Positions 9,043-18,723 of a DNA stretch of 64,000 bases are shown here, one piece after another (the first letter of the stretch is position 1; each line of letters starts with the position of its first letter). The stretch is taken from positions 1 through 64,000 of the forward strand of contig NZ_RXZI01000011.1 in NCBI RefSeq assembly GCF_021991925.1, in the 5' to 3' direction. The position numbers and the translations under genes are program-made. This DNA comes from Sutcliffiella horikoshii (GTDB taxonomy: Bacteria; Bacillota; Bacilli; Bacillales; Bacillaceae_I). Below the pieces are notes generated by a model. That model did no database searches. It worked only from the letters and a program-made list of their open reading frames with translations, and was not told the DNA's origin.

Positions 9043-9083
9043 AGCAAGAGAGAAAGCGTTCGGTCGCCTTTCTCTCTTTTGCT
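9043..9083. terminator. Bidirectional terminator after yhfW
   Basis: AGCAAGAGAGAAAG pairs with CTTTCTCTCTTTTGCT with minor interior mismatches around a TTCGGT loop. It lies between the convergent yhfW and histidine kinase genes. Confidence 0.75.
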
Positions 9084-10376
9084 TTACCCTACCACAGAAG
9101 CTTCCCTCTTCTGCTCCTCCTGTTTGACCGGCGGAAAGGAGATTTTCACTTCCGTCCCTTTCCCAAGCTCACTCGAATACGTCACCTTCCCATTCATCGT
9201 GTCAATGATTCGCATTGATACCGTGGTCCCAAGTCCCGTCCCCTTATCTTTGGTTGTATAGAACAACGTACCGATTCGGGAGACCTGTTCCTTTGTCATC
9301 CCTTTTCCGGTATCCTTTATGACAATTTGAATGCCCGCTTGCTGATTGGAGAGTAGTTTGATATACACCCGACCGTCCTGAGGGGTCGCCTCGATCGCGT
9401 TCTTTAAAATATTCACAAGTGCCTGCTTGAACTGATTTTTATCCGTCTCCATAAAGACATTTTTCTCGAGATAACTTTCCAGATGGATGCCATCCTTTAT
9501 GGCAAGCGGATTCAAGAGCATCTTTACATCTTGCAGTAATTCACCCAAATCCACTTTTTCTATCTTCTTGAATTCGGGTTTAGCAAAGTTAAGGTAATCA
9601 TTGATGATGGATTCTGCCCTGGCCAGCTCGCTAAGTATAAGTCCTGTGTACTGAAAATTTTTCCCCTTGTCTTCCTTGTGCATGAGCTGCAGGAACCCTT
9701 TCACCACCGTCAGTGGGTTCCGAACCTCATGTGCGATAGAAGCGGCAAGCTCCCCTAATGTATTCAGCTTTTCAGCTCGCCGGATCTCTTGCTTCATCAA
9801 TTCACGCTCCAGCACTGCTTCGTGCAGCATAGAAGCAAAGCCAACACCAACCACTTGAATAAGTCCAAACAGGAGTATGTAGAGGGTAAGATTAGGCCCT
9901 TCACTTGCATTAGCAGGTTGAGTCAACAAATAGGCAATCAGAATCGACAACATGACAAAGTTAGGCCATAGCCCCACCAATACTGCAAAGCCTATTCTCT
10001 TCTTCTTCGTTTCTACTCTATTGAATCGTCTTAGACATAGAAATGGAACAGAAGCAGCTACAATTCCACTGATATAACCAAAAATCAGTGCATCTCCTCC
10101 AAGATACGTCCTCGTCCCAAGGAAGGCAACCAGAACGATAATCCCCGCTTTTGGTCCACCATAAAGGACCGCCAATACAAGCGGTATATAGCGGAGGTCC
10201 CAATACAGACCATAGTCGTAAAATGCAAACAATAAACAAAGGCTCGCGGAAACTCCTTGTAGGATCCCGATAAAATAGGGGGATTGTCCAAACCTTCTAT
10301 TTTCTGACACGACATAGTAAATTAGCACCGGTGCCAATATGATCAGTACATGTAAAAGTAGCTTTTCCGCCAACAT
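9084..10376 (-). CDS. Membrane sensor histidine kinase, KinB-like
   Basis: 430 residues. Six hydrophobic segments fill residues 5-185 (5TMR-LYT-like input domain). Then come a HisKA domain with phospho-acceptor His216 in IAHEVRNPL and a HATPase with N-box NILKNAIEAT, DTGKGM and GTGLGTT motifs. The architecture and length match KinB, one of the kinases feeding the sporulation phosphorelay, and it has no adjacent response regulator, as expected for a phosphorelay kinase. Identification as a functional KinB is inference; other orphan 5TM kinases exist. A GGGAG site lies 9 nt before the start. Confidence 0.8.
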   Translation of the reverse strand: MLAEKLLLHVLIILAPVLIYYVVSENRRFGQSPYFIGILQGVSASLCLLFAFYDYGLYWDLRYIPLVLAVLYGGPKAGIIVLVAFLGTRTYLGGDALIFGYISGIVAASVPFLCLRRFNRVETKKKRIGFAVLVGLWPNFVMLSILIAYLLTQPANASEGPNLTLYILLFGLIQVVGVGFASMLHEAVLERELMKQEIRRAEKLNTLGELAASIAHEVRNPLTVVKGFLQLMHKEDKGKNFQYTGLILSELARAESIINDYLNFAKPEFKKIEKVDLGELLQDVKMLLNPLAIKDGIHLESYLEKNVFMETDKNQFKQALVNILKNAIEATPQDGRVYIKLLSNQQAGIQIVIKDTGKGMTKEQVSRIGTLFYTTKDKGTGLGTTVSMRIIDTMNGKVTYSSELGKGTEVKISFPPVKQEEQKREASVVG

Positions 10377-10590
10377 TTCAGCCCGCTCCCAACTTCAGCA
10401 ATAAGTGTATGTTAATAGTGTTTCGACACCTATAAAGAAAACCCTTGTTCGTTCGACCGAAAAGTGTATATATTTTACTAGTTATTCACCATTCGAACCT
10501 TTTTTTCAACATTTCACACTTGATTTCCCACTATCTCCGAACTTAGTAGTAAAATTATCCTATCATTCTATTGGAAAGAGGTGGAGATAC

Positions 10591-11553
10591 ATGTATTGTA
10601 CAGATTGCGGGGTACCTGACATCATTGAGCAATCAGGAACGCTATTGATTCAAGATGGGGAAAAGCAAGTAGTAGCTATCTACCAGACCATTGCAGAGTT
10701 GGAACAGGAGATTCATAAACTCATACATAAAAGTACTTCTTCCGAGCTTTTCGTAAGAACTTCATCTATGCGTGGCAAGTATTCACCAGAACACTTTTTG
10801 AAATTAGTACAGAATCATGAACTGTTGGAACTGATTGCGAACCAATCCTTCACCACCCATTTTCAGCCGATCATCGATTTACAGAACAAGGATGAACTGT
10901 TTGCCTATGAGTGCCTGCTGCGACCTCAATGGCAAGGGAAATCCGTTCCACCTTTTAAGCTGTTCGAATTTGCGCGCGAAACGAATCTTCACAATTACCT
11001 GGACCAAAAAGCGCGGGAAAGCTCCATCGTTTCCGCTAGCAGTAAGCATGTACCAAAAGAGGTGAAATTGTTCATTAACTTTCTCCCTTCATCCATTTAC
11101 AACCCGGAATTCTGCCTGCAGCACACCTTTACAATAGTAAGGGAGAACAGTATCCTCCCAAGCCAGCTTGTCTTTGAAGTAGTGGAGTCGGAACAAATCC
11201 ATGACATCGACCACCTGGAATCCATTTTCAAAACGTATAAAAAATCAGGGATGCAGGTTGCGCTAGACGATGTTGGAGCTGGATATGCCACTTTGGAAGT
11301 GCTGGAAAAGCTTCAACCTGACTTTGTGAAAATAGACAGAGAGTATGTATCACATTGTGATTCCACCCTCGAGAAGCAACTTTTCCTTAAAAGCGTTGTA
11401 AGTGTCGCTGCCAAACTCAACATCAAAGTGTTGGCCGAAGGAATCGAAAGAAAAGAAGAATTGGAATTTTGCCGTACTATTGGCATCCATTACGGGCAAG
11501 GGTATTTGATTGGAAAGCCTGGACCAGATATATTGACGCCTGTTTTGGCATAG
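10591..11553 (+). CDS. EAL-domain protein (c-di-GMP phosphodiesterase type)
   Basis: 320 residues. It opens with MYCTDCG, a possible partial metal-binding CxxC, then about 85 unclassified residues, then an EAL domain to the end. Signature positions: the EAL tripeptide is ECL (first Glu kept), the metal-binding Asn is in LFINFLP, the second Glu in FEVVES, DDVGAGY replaces DDFGTGY, the Lys is in VKIDREY, the AEGIE Glu is present and GQGYLIG ends it. Catalytic acids are therefore mostly preserved, so hydrolysis of cyclic di-GMP is plausible. No GGDEF or membrane part. The start at 10591 has AGAGGTGGAG before it; the upstream in-frame extension is rejected. Confidence 0.82.
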   Translation: MYCTDCGVPDIIEQSGTLLIQDGEKQVVAIYQTIAELEQEIHKLIHKSTSSELFVRTSSMRGKYSPEHFLKLVQNHELLELIANQSFTTHFQPIIDLQNKDELFAYECLLRPQWQGKSVPPFKLFEFARETNLHNYLDQKARESSIVSASSKHVPKEVKLFINFLPSSIYNPEFCLQHTFTIVRENSILPSQLVFEVVESEQIHDIDHLESIFKTYKKSGMQVALDDVGAGYATLEVLEKLQPDFVKIDREYVSHCDSTLEKQLFLKSVVSVAAKLNIKVLAEGIERKEELEFCRTIGIHYGQGYLIGKPGPDILTPVLA

Positions 11554-11561
11554 TCAGCACA

Positions 11562-11600
11562 AAGAAATCCCTCACCACTTAGTGAGGGATTTCTTTTTCA
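11562..11600. terminator. Strong bidirectional terminator
   Basis: A perfect 14-bp stem AAGAAATCCCTCAC / GTGAGGGATTTCTT with a 6-nt loop and a following T run. It serves the EAL gene and probably the convergent symporter gene. Confidence 0.9.
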
Positions 11601-11710
11601 TGTAGCTCTTTTCTCAAAGATTATTGTATTCATTAGTAAAAGTCGGCATTTGGACTTTTTACTGCTTAGATACAAGAAATTTGTATTGTAGGGAAAAGAA
11701 CCTTCATGTA

Positions 11711-13186
11711 TTAAGAAGCTCTTTCATCGTCTTTCTTGTATTCTTCCGTCCAGAAATCCGCATTCTTGATTCCCAACTTCTCAGGATTAAATGTCGGATC
11801 CAGCCCCTGCTTTCTTTGCTCATCATAATCCTTCAATACAGCAAGTGCAGGTTTAGCCAACAAGAGCAACGCAATGAGGTTGAGCCAGACCATGATACCA
11901 AGTCCAACATCCCCAAGGTCCCAAGCAACCTGAGTCGTTCTTACCACACCAAAGTATGTTGCAAGTAAAAGAACAACCTTCAGAATGAACATCGGGATTT
12001 TATTGCTCCGCCCTCGCATCAAGTAAGCTACATTCGTTTCTGCAATGTAGTAGTATGCCATAATGGTAGTGAAGGCAAAGAATAGCAATGCGATACCGAC
12101 AAATCCGGCACCGAACCCTGGGATGACAGATTCAACGGCAGCCTGTGTATAAGCTGGTCCGGCTTCTACCGCATCTCCAAGATTGTTACGAAGGAACTGT
12201 CCTTCGTTTTCAGGGTCGACAACATTGTAAGATCCTGTGAAAAGAATCATAAATGCCGTAGCGGAACAAACTAAAATTGTATCGATATAAACAGAGAATG
12301 CCTGAACCAGGCCTTGTTTCGCTGGATGCGATACCTCAGCAGCTGCTGCAGCATGCGGTCCAGTTCCTTGTCCTGCTTCGTTCGAGAAGATCCCACGCTT
12401 TACACCCCATGCAATGGCTGCCCCAATGATTCCACCGAACGCGGAATCAACCGCAAAGGCACTGCGGAAAATCAATCCGAATACTGCAGGAAGTTCAGTG
12501 ATATTTAAGATGATGATAAATAAAGATACTAAAACATACGCCACTGCCATGAATGGTACAACAAATTGTGCAACAGAAGCGATACGCTTTACCCCACCAA
12601 AGATGATCAGTCCGATGATGACTACCAGCGAGATGGCGATGATTTGCTTATTGATTCCAAAAGCATTGTTCAAACCAGAGCCGATGGCATTCGCCTGCAG
12701 ACCAGGCATCAATAAACTCATGGCTAAAAGAGCCGCAAAAGCGAAGATGATTCCATACCATCTCCAGCCGATACCTTTCTCGATATAATAGGCTGGCCCC
12801 CCGCGGTACTCCCCTTCCTGCTTCGATTTGTAAACCTGAGCAAGAGTGGATTCAACAAAGGCACTTGATGCTCCAATGAATGCGATCATCCACATCCAAA
12901 AAACCGCACCAGGTCCCCCCATTGCGATAGCTGTTGCTGTACCAGCGATATTACCGGTTCCTACACGTCCCGATAAAGAAATAGATAAGGCCTGAAACGA
13001 GGAAACCCCTGCGCTGGAAGCTTTACCGGAGAATAATTGCTTGATCATGTCTCCGAACAGTCTTACTTGCACAAATTTTGTCAAAATGGTAAATAACAAT
13101 CCGACCCCAAGACAGAAAACTATCATTGGTGTACTCCATAGAAGATTTACTAAGCCGCCAATCGGATTTTCAAAGAACGCTTCCAA
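11711..13186 (-). CDS. Sodium:alanine/glycine symporter family (AGCS) carrier
   Basis: A 491-residue membrane protein with about 10-11 hydrophobic segments. The signatures GRVGTGNIAGTATAIAMGGPG and SNEAGQGTGPHAAAAAEVSHP (here split for reading) are those of the AgcS/AlsT/DagA family, Na+-coupled uptake of alanine, glycine or glutamine. The start is TTG at 13186: AAGGGGG stands 8 nt before it, whereas the ATGs 45-57 nt further upstream have no ribosome site. It is single, with its own promoter region of about 240 nt shared with nothing else. Confidence 0.87.
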   Translation of the reverse strand: MEAFFENPIGGLVNLLWSTPMIVFCLGVGLLFTILTKFVQVRLFGDMIKQLFSGKASSAGVSSFQALSISLSGRVGTGNIAGTATAIAMGGPGAVFWMWMIAFIGASSAFVESTLAQVYKSKQEGEYRGGPAYYIEKGIGWRWYGIIFAFAALLAMSLLMPGLQANAIGSGLNNAFGINKQIIAISLVVIIGLIIFGGVKRIASVAQFVVPFMAVAYVLVSLFIIILNITELPAVFGLIFRSAFAVDSAFGGIIGAAIAWGVKRGIFSNEAGQGTGPHAAAAAEVSHPAKQGLVQAFSVYIDTILVCSATAFMILFTGSYNVVDPENEGQFLRNNLGDAVEAGPAYTQAAVESVIPGFGAGFVGIALLFFAFTTIMAYYYIAETNVAYLMRGRSNKIPMFILKVVLLLATYFGVVRTTQVAWDLGDVGLGIMVWLNLIALLLLAKPALAVLKDYDEQRKQGLDPTFNPEKLGIKNADFWTEEYKKDDERAS

Positions 13187-13375
13187 ATTGTAATCCCCCT
13201 TTAACACATTTGCAATATTTAGAATTTTCATTCTGTACTGCATTATAAATCATATTCAGAAAATAGACAATACATGTCTCCTTCATCAAGTGAGCTAATA
13301 TGACAGAAACCTTTATATAACGACGTATTTCCCGGGAAAACTTCGTCTGATTTTTTATTTTTATAACAACCAAAA

Positions 13376-13419
13376 ACTCCGGCAGGTTCACGAAAGTTCC
13401 ATGAACGCACCGGAGTGAT
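13376..13419 (-). terminator. Terminator of the ABC exporter operon
   Basis: Read on the minus strand, CTCCGG and CCGGAG arms (outer) with TTCA/TGAA (inner) form a long stem followed by TTTTT. It sits just after the second ABC gene. Confidence 0.7.
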
Positions 13420-13430
13420 AACCGTATCTT

Positions 13431-15239
13431 TTATCCTACTTCCTTCTTCAACTGACTTGTGAATAATTCGTAGTAAAATCCTTGTTCTTTTAGCAAGTCA
13501 TCATGCGAACCTTTTTCAATGATTTCACCTTCCTTTAAAACTAGAATCTGGTCGGCACTTTGGATGGTATTCAGGCGGTGGGCGATGACAAAGCTTGTTC
13601 GCCCTTCCATCAAGCGTTGTAGCGCTTCTTGGATTTTCATTTCCGTTATTGTATCAATACTGCTTGTTGCTTCATCCAACACAAGGATCGTTGGATTTGC
13701 CAGGACCGCCCTGGCAATGGAAAGCAATTGTTTTTGCCCTTGACTGATCCCACTTCCATCTTGCTTCAACCTAAAATCATACCCACCTGGCAACTTCCTG
13801 ATAAAGGAATGGGCATTCGCCATTTTTGCCGCTTCCTCCACTTCCTCATTCGTCGCATCCAGACGTCCGTATCGGATGTTTTCCCGGACAGTCCCTTCAA
13901 ATAGGAAGGAATCCTGCAAAACAAAGGCCATGTGCCTACGTAAATTCGAACGTTTTATCCTGTTGATTGGATGGCCATCTAATAGGATGGTGCCGCTGTC
14001 CAGGTCATAGAAACGGGAGATCAGGTTGATGACAGTAGTCTTCCCTGCACCAGTTGGCCCTACAAATGCTACGGTCTCCCCTACATCTACATGGAAGCTG
14101 ATGTTACGTATAGTCGTGTCATCTTCGTCATAAGAGAACGTCGCATCACGGAATTCCACTTCTCCTTTAACAGAATCCAACTCGATTGCTTCTGTTTCAT
14201 CACTTTCTTCCTCTTTCTCATCCAATACATCAAACACGCGCTCCGCACCTGCGACAGCGGACAGCAAGGTGTTGAACTGATTGGCAAGGTCATTCAGCGG
14301 GCGAGTGAACTGTCTTGAATACTCTGCAAAAATAACGATGACACCTATGGTGATACCTGACTGTGTATTTAATGCCAAGAGACCGCCGACACCGGCAATG
14401 ATCGCAAAGCTTAAGTTATTCAACATGTTCATCAACTTGGGGATAAACCCGGAATAAGTCTGGGCCCAGTAAGCGGATTTTTTGAGTTTTAAACTTTTCT
14501 CCGTAAACTCTTCCATTACCTTGTCTTCCTGTGAAAATGTTTTGACAATCCGCTGACCAGAGATGGTTTCTTCAATGTACCCATTTAACTCACCGAGATT
14601 TTTTTGGGTTTGTTTGAAGAGCGGACCTGTCCGATTTGTTATCCATTTTAATCCTAGAAACATGACTGGGACGATAATCAAGGTGATCGCAGTCAGTAAT
14701 GGACTGAGATATAACATGACAGACACCGTTCCGACAAGTGTCAGGATACTCGAGAATATTTGAATGACCGAGCTGTTCAGGGTGGAACTGACATTTTCCA
14801 TATCATTTGTCACCCGGCTCATCAATTCCCCATGTTGCCTTTTATCAAAATAAGGGATCGGAAGCTTATGCAAGTGCTCGAATAATTGCGTCCGCATTTT
14901 CAACACGGTATTCTGTGCAATGCCAACCATCCAGTAGTTTTGCAACCACATGGACAGAGAGTAGAAAAGATAGATGAAAACAAGGCCAATCAAGACATTT
15001 AAAAGACCGGCAGAGTTCCGTTCCACCACATAATTATCAATGGCCATCCCTACGATAAAAGGTCCTAAAAGTCCAAGTGCAGAGCTTATGAGGACCATTA
15101 AAAGAACAAGCATCAACAGCCCTTTGTTTTCCCCAAGGTAGCGCCAAACACGTTTGATGGTCCCTTTCCAGTCCTTGGCTTTTGGCTTCGGATTGGCTTT
15201 ACCTGCAACGGCTGCGCTGCTACTTATACGCTTCGACAT
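13431..15239 (-). CDS. ABC exporter half-transporter, ATPase/permease (YfiC-like)
   Basis: 602 residues: six membrane helices (about 40-330) fused to an ABC ATPase. Walker A GPTGAGKT, Q-loop VLQDSF, signature ISQGQKQ and Walker B ILVLDEATSS are visible. A signature starting ISQG rather than LSGG means the paired site is asymmetric, typical of heterodimeric type IV exporters in which one composite ATP site is degenerate. It overlaps the upstream partner by 20 nt and has GGAGGTG 8 nt before the start. Together they resemble B. subtilis YfiB/YfiC, predicted lipid or multidrug exporters; the exact substrate is unknown. Confidence 0.88.
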   Translation of the reverse strand: MSKRISSSAAVAGKANPKPKAKDWKGTIKRVWRYLGENKGLLMLVLLMVLISSALGLLGPFIVGMAIDNYVVERNSAGLLNVLIGLVFIYLFYSLSMWLQNYWMVGIAQNTVLKMRTQLFEHLHKLPIPYFDKRQHGELMSRVTNDMENVSSTLNSSVIQIFSSILTLVGTVSVMLYLSPLLTAITLIIVPVMFLGLKWITNRTGPLFKQTQKNLGELNGYIEETISGQRIVKTFSQEDKVMEEFTEKSLKLKKSAYWAQTYSGFIPKLMNMLNNLSFAIIAGVGGLLALNTQSGITIGVIVIFAEYSRQFTRPLNDLANQFNTLLSAVAGAERVFDVLDEKEEESDETEAIELDSVKGEVEFRDATFSYDEDDTTIRNISFHVDVGETVAFVGPTGAGKTTVINLISRFYDLDSGTILLDGHPINRIKRSNLRRHMAFVLQDSFLFEGTVRENIRYGRLDATNEEVEEAAKMANAHSFIRKLPGGYDFRLKQDGSGISQGQKQLLSIARAVLANPTILVLDEATSSIDTITEMKIQEALQRLMEGRTSFVIAHRLNTIQSADQILVLKEGEIIEKGSHDDLLKEQGFYYELFTSQLKKEVG

Positions 15240-16962
15240 GCTCTGTCACCTCCGTTCCAAACTGTGACTGGTAGATTTTCTGATATAGCGTAGAGGTTGC
15301 AAGCAGCTTCTCATGACTGCCCTCTTCTAGCAGCCTGCCATCTTCAATCAATAATATCTTATCGGCTTCCATTGCCGTACTAACTTTTTGTGTCACGATA
15401 AACATGGTGCATTGATAGTTCTTGATAGCGGTGAGCAACTTTGCTTCTGTTTTTAAATCAAGCGCACTTGTCGAGTCATCCAGCATCAGTATCTTCGGCT
15501 TTCTTACAAGGGCTCGCGCAATGGATAGCCTTTGTTTCTGACCGCCGGACAAGTTAACGCCTTTTTGTCCAAGCACCGTCTCATACTTGTTTGGCAAACG
15601 GTCAATCGTCTCATGGATTTGCGCATCCTTTGCGACCTGGATGATCTCCTCCAAAGTTGCGTCTTCTTTCCCCCAGGCGATATTGTCTTTTACCGAGCCG
15701 GAAAAAAGAAGGGCTTCCTGTGGGACATATCCGATTTTTTTACGGAGACCCTTTAAGGACAAGTCGGTTAGATCCTTTCCATCCACCCGTATGGTTCCCT
15801 TGTCAATATCATATAACCTTGGGATCAACTGAAACAGAGAGGATTTCCCTGCACCTGTCGCCCCCATGATGGCGACTGTGGAACCAGCCTCAGCATGGAA
15901 AGAGATATCCTCCAACACCGGCACATCGGTATTTGGGTAATGGAAGGAAACTTGATCGAATTCTATTTCCCCATATTCAAACGATGCTTCCTTATCCACA
16001 TCCACTTTATCCACTAAATCTATTTCCTCTTCCAGTACATCCGTTATCCGGTGTGCTGAAGCTTTAGCTCTGGCAAATGCCATGATGATAAAAGAAAAGA
16101 TGGAAAGTGCGCCGGTGATCCTTGTTGCATAATTGACGATGGCTACAACCTCACCAACCTGGGCTCCTCCGTTGGTGACGCCAATGCTCCCGAACCAAAG
16201 GACAGCAAGGATGCTTCCGTTCATGATAAGCAAAAGTATCGGCATCGTTATTTCCATTAGGCGTAGAGCGGAGACAGTCTGGTCCTTCAGTTCTTCACTT
16301 GCGTTATCAAAGCGCTTCATTTCATGTTCTTTACGAAGAAACGCTTTTATCAAACGAATCCCACCAAGGTTTTCCCGCATGACATTATTCACACCATCTA
16401 GTTTTTCCTGTACCGATTTGAATAGTGCACCACCTTTTTTCATCACCCAGACAAGGAAGATGAAAAGGACAGGGACACCGATAACAAGGAACAGGGCCAA
16501 TTGCCAGTTGACAATCAATGCCATCACTACTCCACCGATGACAAGTAAAGGTGCACGCAACATGATCCGCAAACTCATGAAAACCGTATTTTGGATTTGC
16601 GTGACATCATTGGTCATTCGTGTAATTAGTGACGATGTCGGAAACAAGCTAAAGTTCGCGAAAGAAAATGATTGTATTTTCCCGAACAGTCCCCTTCTTA
16701 TATCAAATCCAAAACTTTGACTGACATGGGCTGCAAAAAAAGAATTGATGATACCTGCCGCAAAAGCAATAAAGGAGAACAGCACCATGATGCCCCCCCA
16801 CTTCATGACTGCATCCAGGTCCCCTGTCAGTATTCCCTCATCAATAATTTTTGCCATGAGCAACGGATGCATCAGCTCCACGACAAGTTCCGTCAGCATC
16901 AAAAACAAGGCGATTGCCACTGCCAGCTTATACGGCTTTAAATACGAAAATATTTTCCCCAT
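15220..16962 (-). CDS. ABC exporter half-transporter, ATPase/permease (YfiB-like)
   Basis: 580 residues, six membrane helices then an ABC ATPase with Walker A GATGAGKSS, Q-loop VPQEAL, canonical LSGGQKQ signature and Walker B ILMLDDSTSALD, where the usual catalytic Glu is Asp. Together with the ISQGQ signature of the partner this gives one consensus and one degenerate composite site. It is the first gene of the operon, with GGAGG 10 nt before ATG and a palindromic operator candidate about 80 nt upstream. Predicted heterodimer with the downstream gene; efflux of drugs or lipids. Confidence 0.88.
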   Translation of the reverse strand: MGKIFSYLKPYKLAVAIALFLMLTELVVELMHPLLMAKIIDEGILTGDLDAVMKWGGIMVLFSFIAFAAGIINSFFAAHVSQSFGFDIRRGLFGKIQSFSFANFSLFPTSSLITRMTNDVTQIQNTVFMSLRIMLRAPLLVIGGVVMALIVNWQLALFLVIGVPVLFIFLVWVMKKGGALFKSVQEKLDGVNNVMRENLGGIRLIKAFLRKEHEMKRFDNASEELKDQTVSALRLMEITMPILLLIMNGSILAVLWFGSIGVTNGGAQVGEVVAIVNYATRITGALSIFSFIIMAFARAKASAHRITDVLEEEIDLVDKVDVDKEASFEYGEIEFDQVSFHYPNTDVPVLEDISFHAEAGSTVAIMGATGAGKSSLFQLIPRLYDIDKGTIRVDGKDLTDLSLKGLRKKIGYVPQEALLFSGSVKDNIAWGKEDATLEEIIQVAKDAQIHETIDRLPNKYETVLGQKGVNLSGGQKQRLSIARALVRKPKILMLDDSTSALDLKTEAKLLTAIKNYQCTMFIVTQKVSTAMEADKILLIEDGRLLEEGSHEKLLATSTLYQKIYQSQFGTEVTEHVEAYK

Positions 16963-17040
16963 AATACTTGATCCTCCAAACCATTCACTCTGTTTAGTCT
17001 GCGTTGAAATGATGAAATCTATTTGACGCGCAGATAATCC

Positions 17041-17058
17041 TTCGTTTAGCGAAACGAA
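17041..17058. promoter_or_regulatory. Candidate operator palindrome between ABC exporter and amidase
   Basis: TTCGTTT-AGCG-AAACGAA is a perfect 7-bp hyphenated palindrome in the divergent intergenic region, 79 nt upstream of the exporter start. Size and position fit a TetR- or MarR-type dimer site. No regulator gene is adjacent. Confidence 0.4.
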
Positions 17059-17232
17059 TATCTTGAAATTTATATATTATCTTATTATCATACCTTTATA
17101 ACTATGTTTTTTAAATAGTTTGAATTATTATTATTGGTAGGAAGTTGAAAAAAGTTAAATCATCAACGGTGTATAACAGATCCCTTTTAAAAGAAAAGAC
17201 ATATATCCCAAATTATAAAGGAGGTTATTCTG

Positions 17233-18723
17233 ATGAACCACCCGAAACTCTCTAAGCTTGTGGAAGATTGGTTGCCGAATGCGACCATTGAGGACTTGCA
17301 GGCCGCAATGGAAAATGGCGAAGTGACTTCCAAAGAGCTGGTTTTGATGTATCTTCATCGTATCAGTCAATATGATAAAAAAGGGCCAACACTCAACTCG
17401 GTTCTCGAGGTCAATCCCGATGCTGTCTTTATTGCGGCCGCGCTTGACCTTGAAAGGAAAAAATCAGGTGCACGCGGTCCTCTCCATGGTATACCGGTGC
17501 TAGTCAAGGACAATATCGACACCGGTGACAACATGCACACAAGTGCCGGCTCCCTCGCATTGGAGCATCATGTGGCAGCAGAAGATTCCGCTGTTGCAAG
17601 CCAGCTCCGGGCAGCAGGCGCCGTCATTTTAGGAAAAGCGAACATGACGGAATGGGCCAATTTCATGACGGAAAAGATGCCGAATGGGTATAGCTCAAGA
17701 GGCGGACAAGTCCTCAATCCATATGGTCCTGGTCAATTTGATGTTGGTGGTTCTAGCAGCGGTTCCGGTTCTGCTGTCGCGGCCGGTTTTGCAGCGGCTG
17801 CCATCGGGACGGAGACTTCCGGTTCCATTTTGAGTCCGGCAAGCTCGAACTCAATCGTTGGGATTAAGCCTACTGTCGGACTGATCAGCCGCAGGGGGAT
17901 CATCCCGATTTCCTTCAGCCAGGATACAGCCGGCCCAATGACCAAAACCGTCACAGATGCCGCTATCCTGCTAAGCGCCTTGACAGAAGTGGATGAGAAA
18001 GACCCAGCCACCCAGGCGAATCCGTCCCCTGGGATTTCCTTTACTTCCTTCCTATTAAAAGAAGGACTAAATGGAATGCGCATAGGAGTTGCTCGGGACC
18101 CATATTTCACTTACTTTTCAGATGAAGAAGGCCTCATTATGGAAGAAGCTATCGCAAGCCTTCGGGAGCAAGGTGCCGAAGTGCTCGGTTCCATTGACAT
18201 ACCTTTTGCTAAAGATTCATGGGATTACCATACACTTTTTTATGAATTCAAACCAAGCCTGAACGCATACTTACGCAATACTAGTTCTTCCGTTCCGATT
18301 AAGAGCTTAAAGGACCTGATAGCATTTAATGAAAATGATTCAGCCAGAATGCTGCAGTATAAGCAAACCGTCCTCGAAGAAAGTGAAAAGCACAGCGGAA
18401 CATTGACCGAAGAAGAATATATTTTGAGCCGCGAAAAGGACCTTTATCGCTCAAGGGAAGCAGGGCTGGATGCAGTCATGGAAGAGCATCAACTTGATGC
18501 AATAGTAACCCCGAACAACTTCGGTGCTGGCATTCCTGCTAAAGCTGGATACCCGTCCATTACCGTTCCTGGTGGCTACACCAAGGAAGGAAAGCCGGTT
18601 GGTGTGACATTTACAGCAAGAGCTTTTGAAGAAAGCACGCTCATTCAAATCGCTTATGGATATGAACAAGCGACAAAGCATCGCAAGGCACCTAATATGC
18701 AAAAGAAAGGGGTAAACTCATGA
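17233..18723 (+). CDS. Amidase signature family hydrolase
   Basis: 496 residues with the Ser-cisSer-Lys triad: Lys92 in VLVKDNIDT, the GGSSSGSG stretch at 172-179 supplying the cis-Ser, and nucleophile Ser198 in GTETSGSI. Family members hydrolyse carboxamides, peptide amides or the glutamine of Glu-tRNA; the stand-alone context excludes GatA. GGAGG 8 nt before ATG. It overlaps the next gene, an M20 peptidase, by 4 nt (ATGA), so they are translationally coupled and probably act in one pathway on amide- or peptide-type nutrients. Specific substrate unknown. Confidence 0.88.
   Translation: MNHPKLSKLVEDWLPNATIEDLQAAMENGEVTSKELVLMYLHRISQYDKKGPTLNSVLEVNPDAVFIAAALDLERKKSGARGPLHGIPVLVKDNIDTGDNMHTSAGSLALEHHVAAEDSAVASQLRAAGAVILGKANMTEWANFMTEKMPNGYSSRGGQVLNPYGPGQFDVGGSSSGSGSAVAAGFAAAAIGTETSGSILSPASSNSIVGIKPTVGLISRRGIIPISFSQDTAGPMTKTVTDAAILLSALTEVDEKDPATQANPSPGISFTSFLLKEGLNGMRIGVARDPYFTYFSDEEGLIMEEAIASLREQGAEVLGSIDIPFAKDSWDYHTLFYEFKPSLNAYLRNTSSSVPIKSLKDLIAFNENDSARMLQYKQTVLEESEKHSGTLTEEEYILSREKDLYRSREAGLDAVMEEHQLDAIVTPNNFGAGIPAKAGYPSITVPGGYTKEGKPVGVTFTARAFEESTLIQIAYGYEQATKHRKAPNMQKKGVNS

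Noticed and set aside
16963-17232. Riboswitch before the ABC exporter or amidase
   Set aside because: Only one short palindrome was seen; no conserved riboswitch core could be matched by eye.
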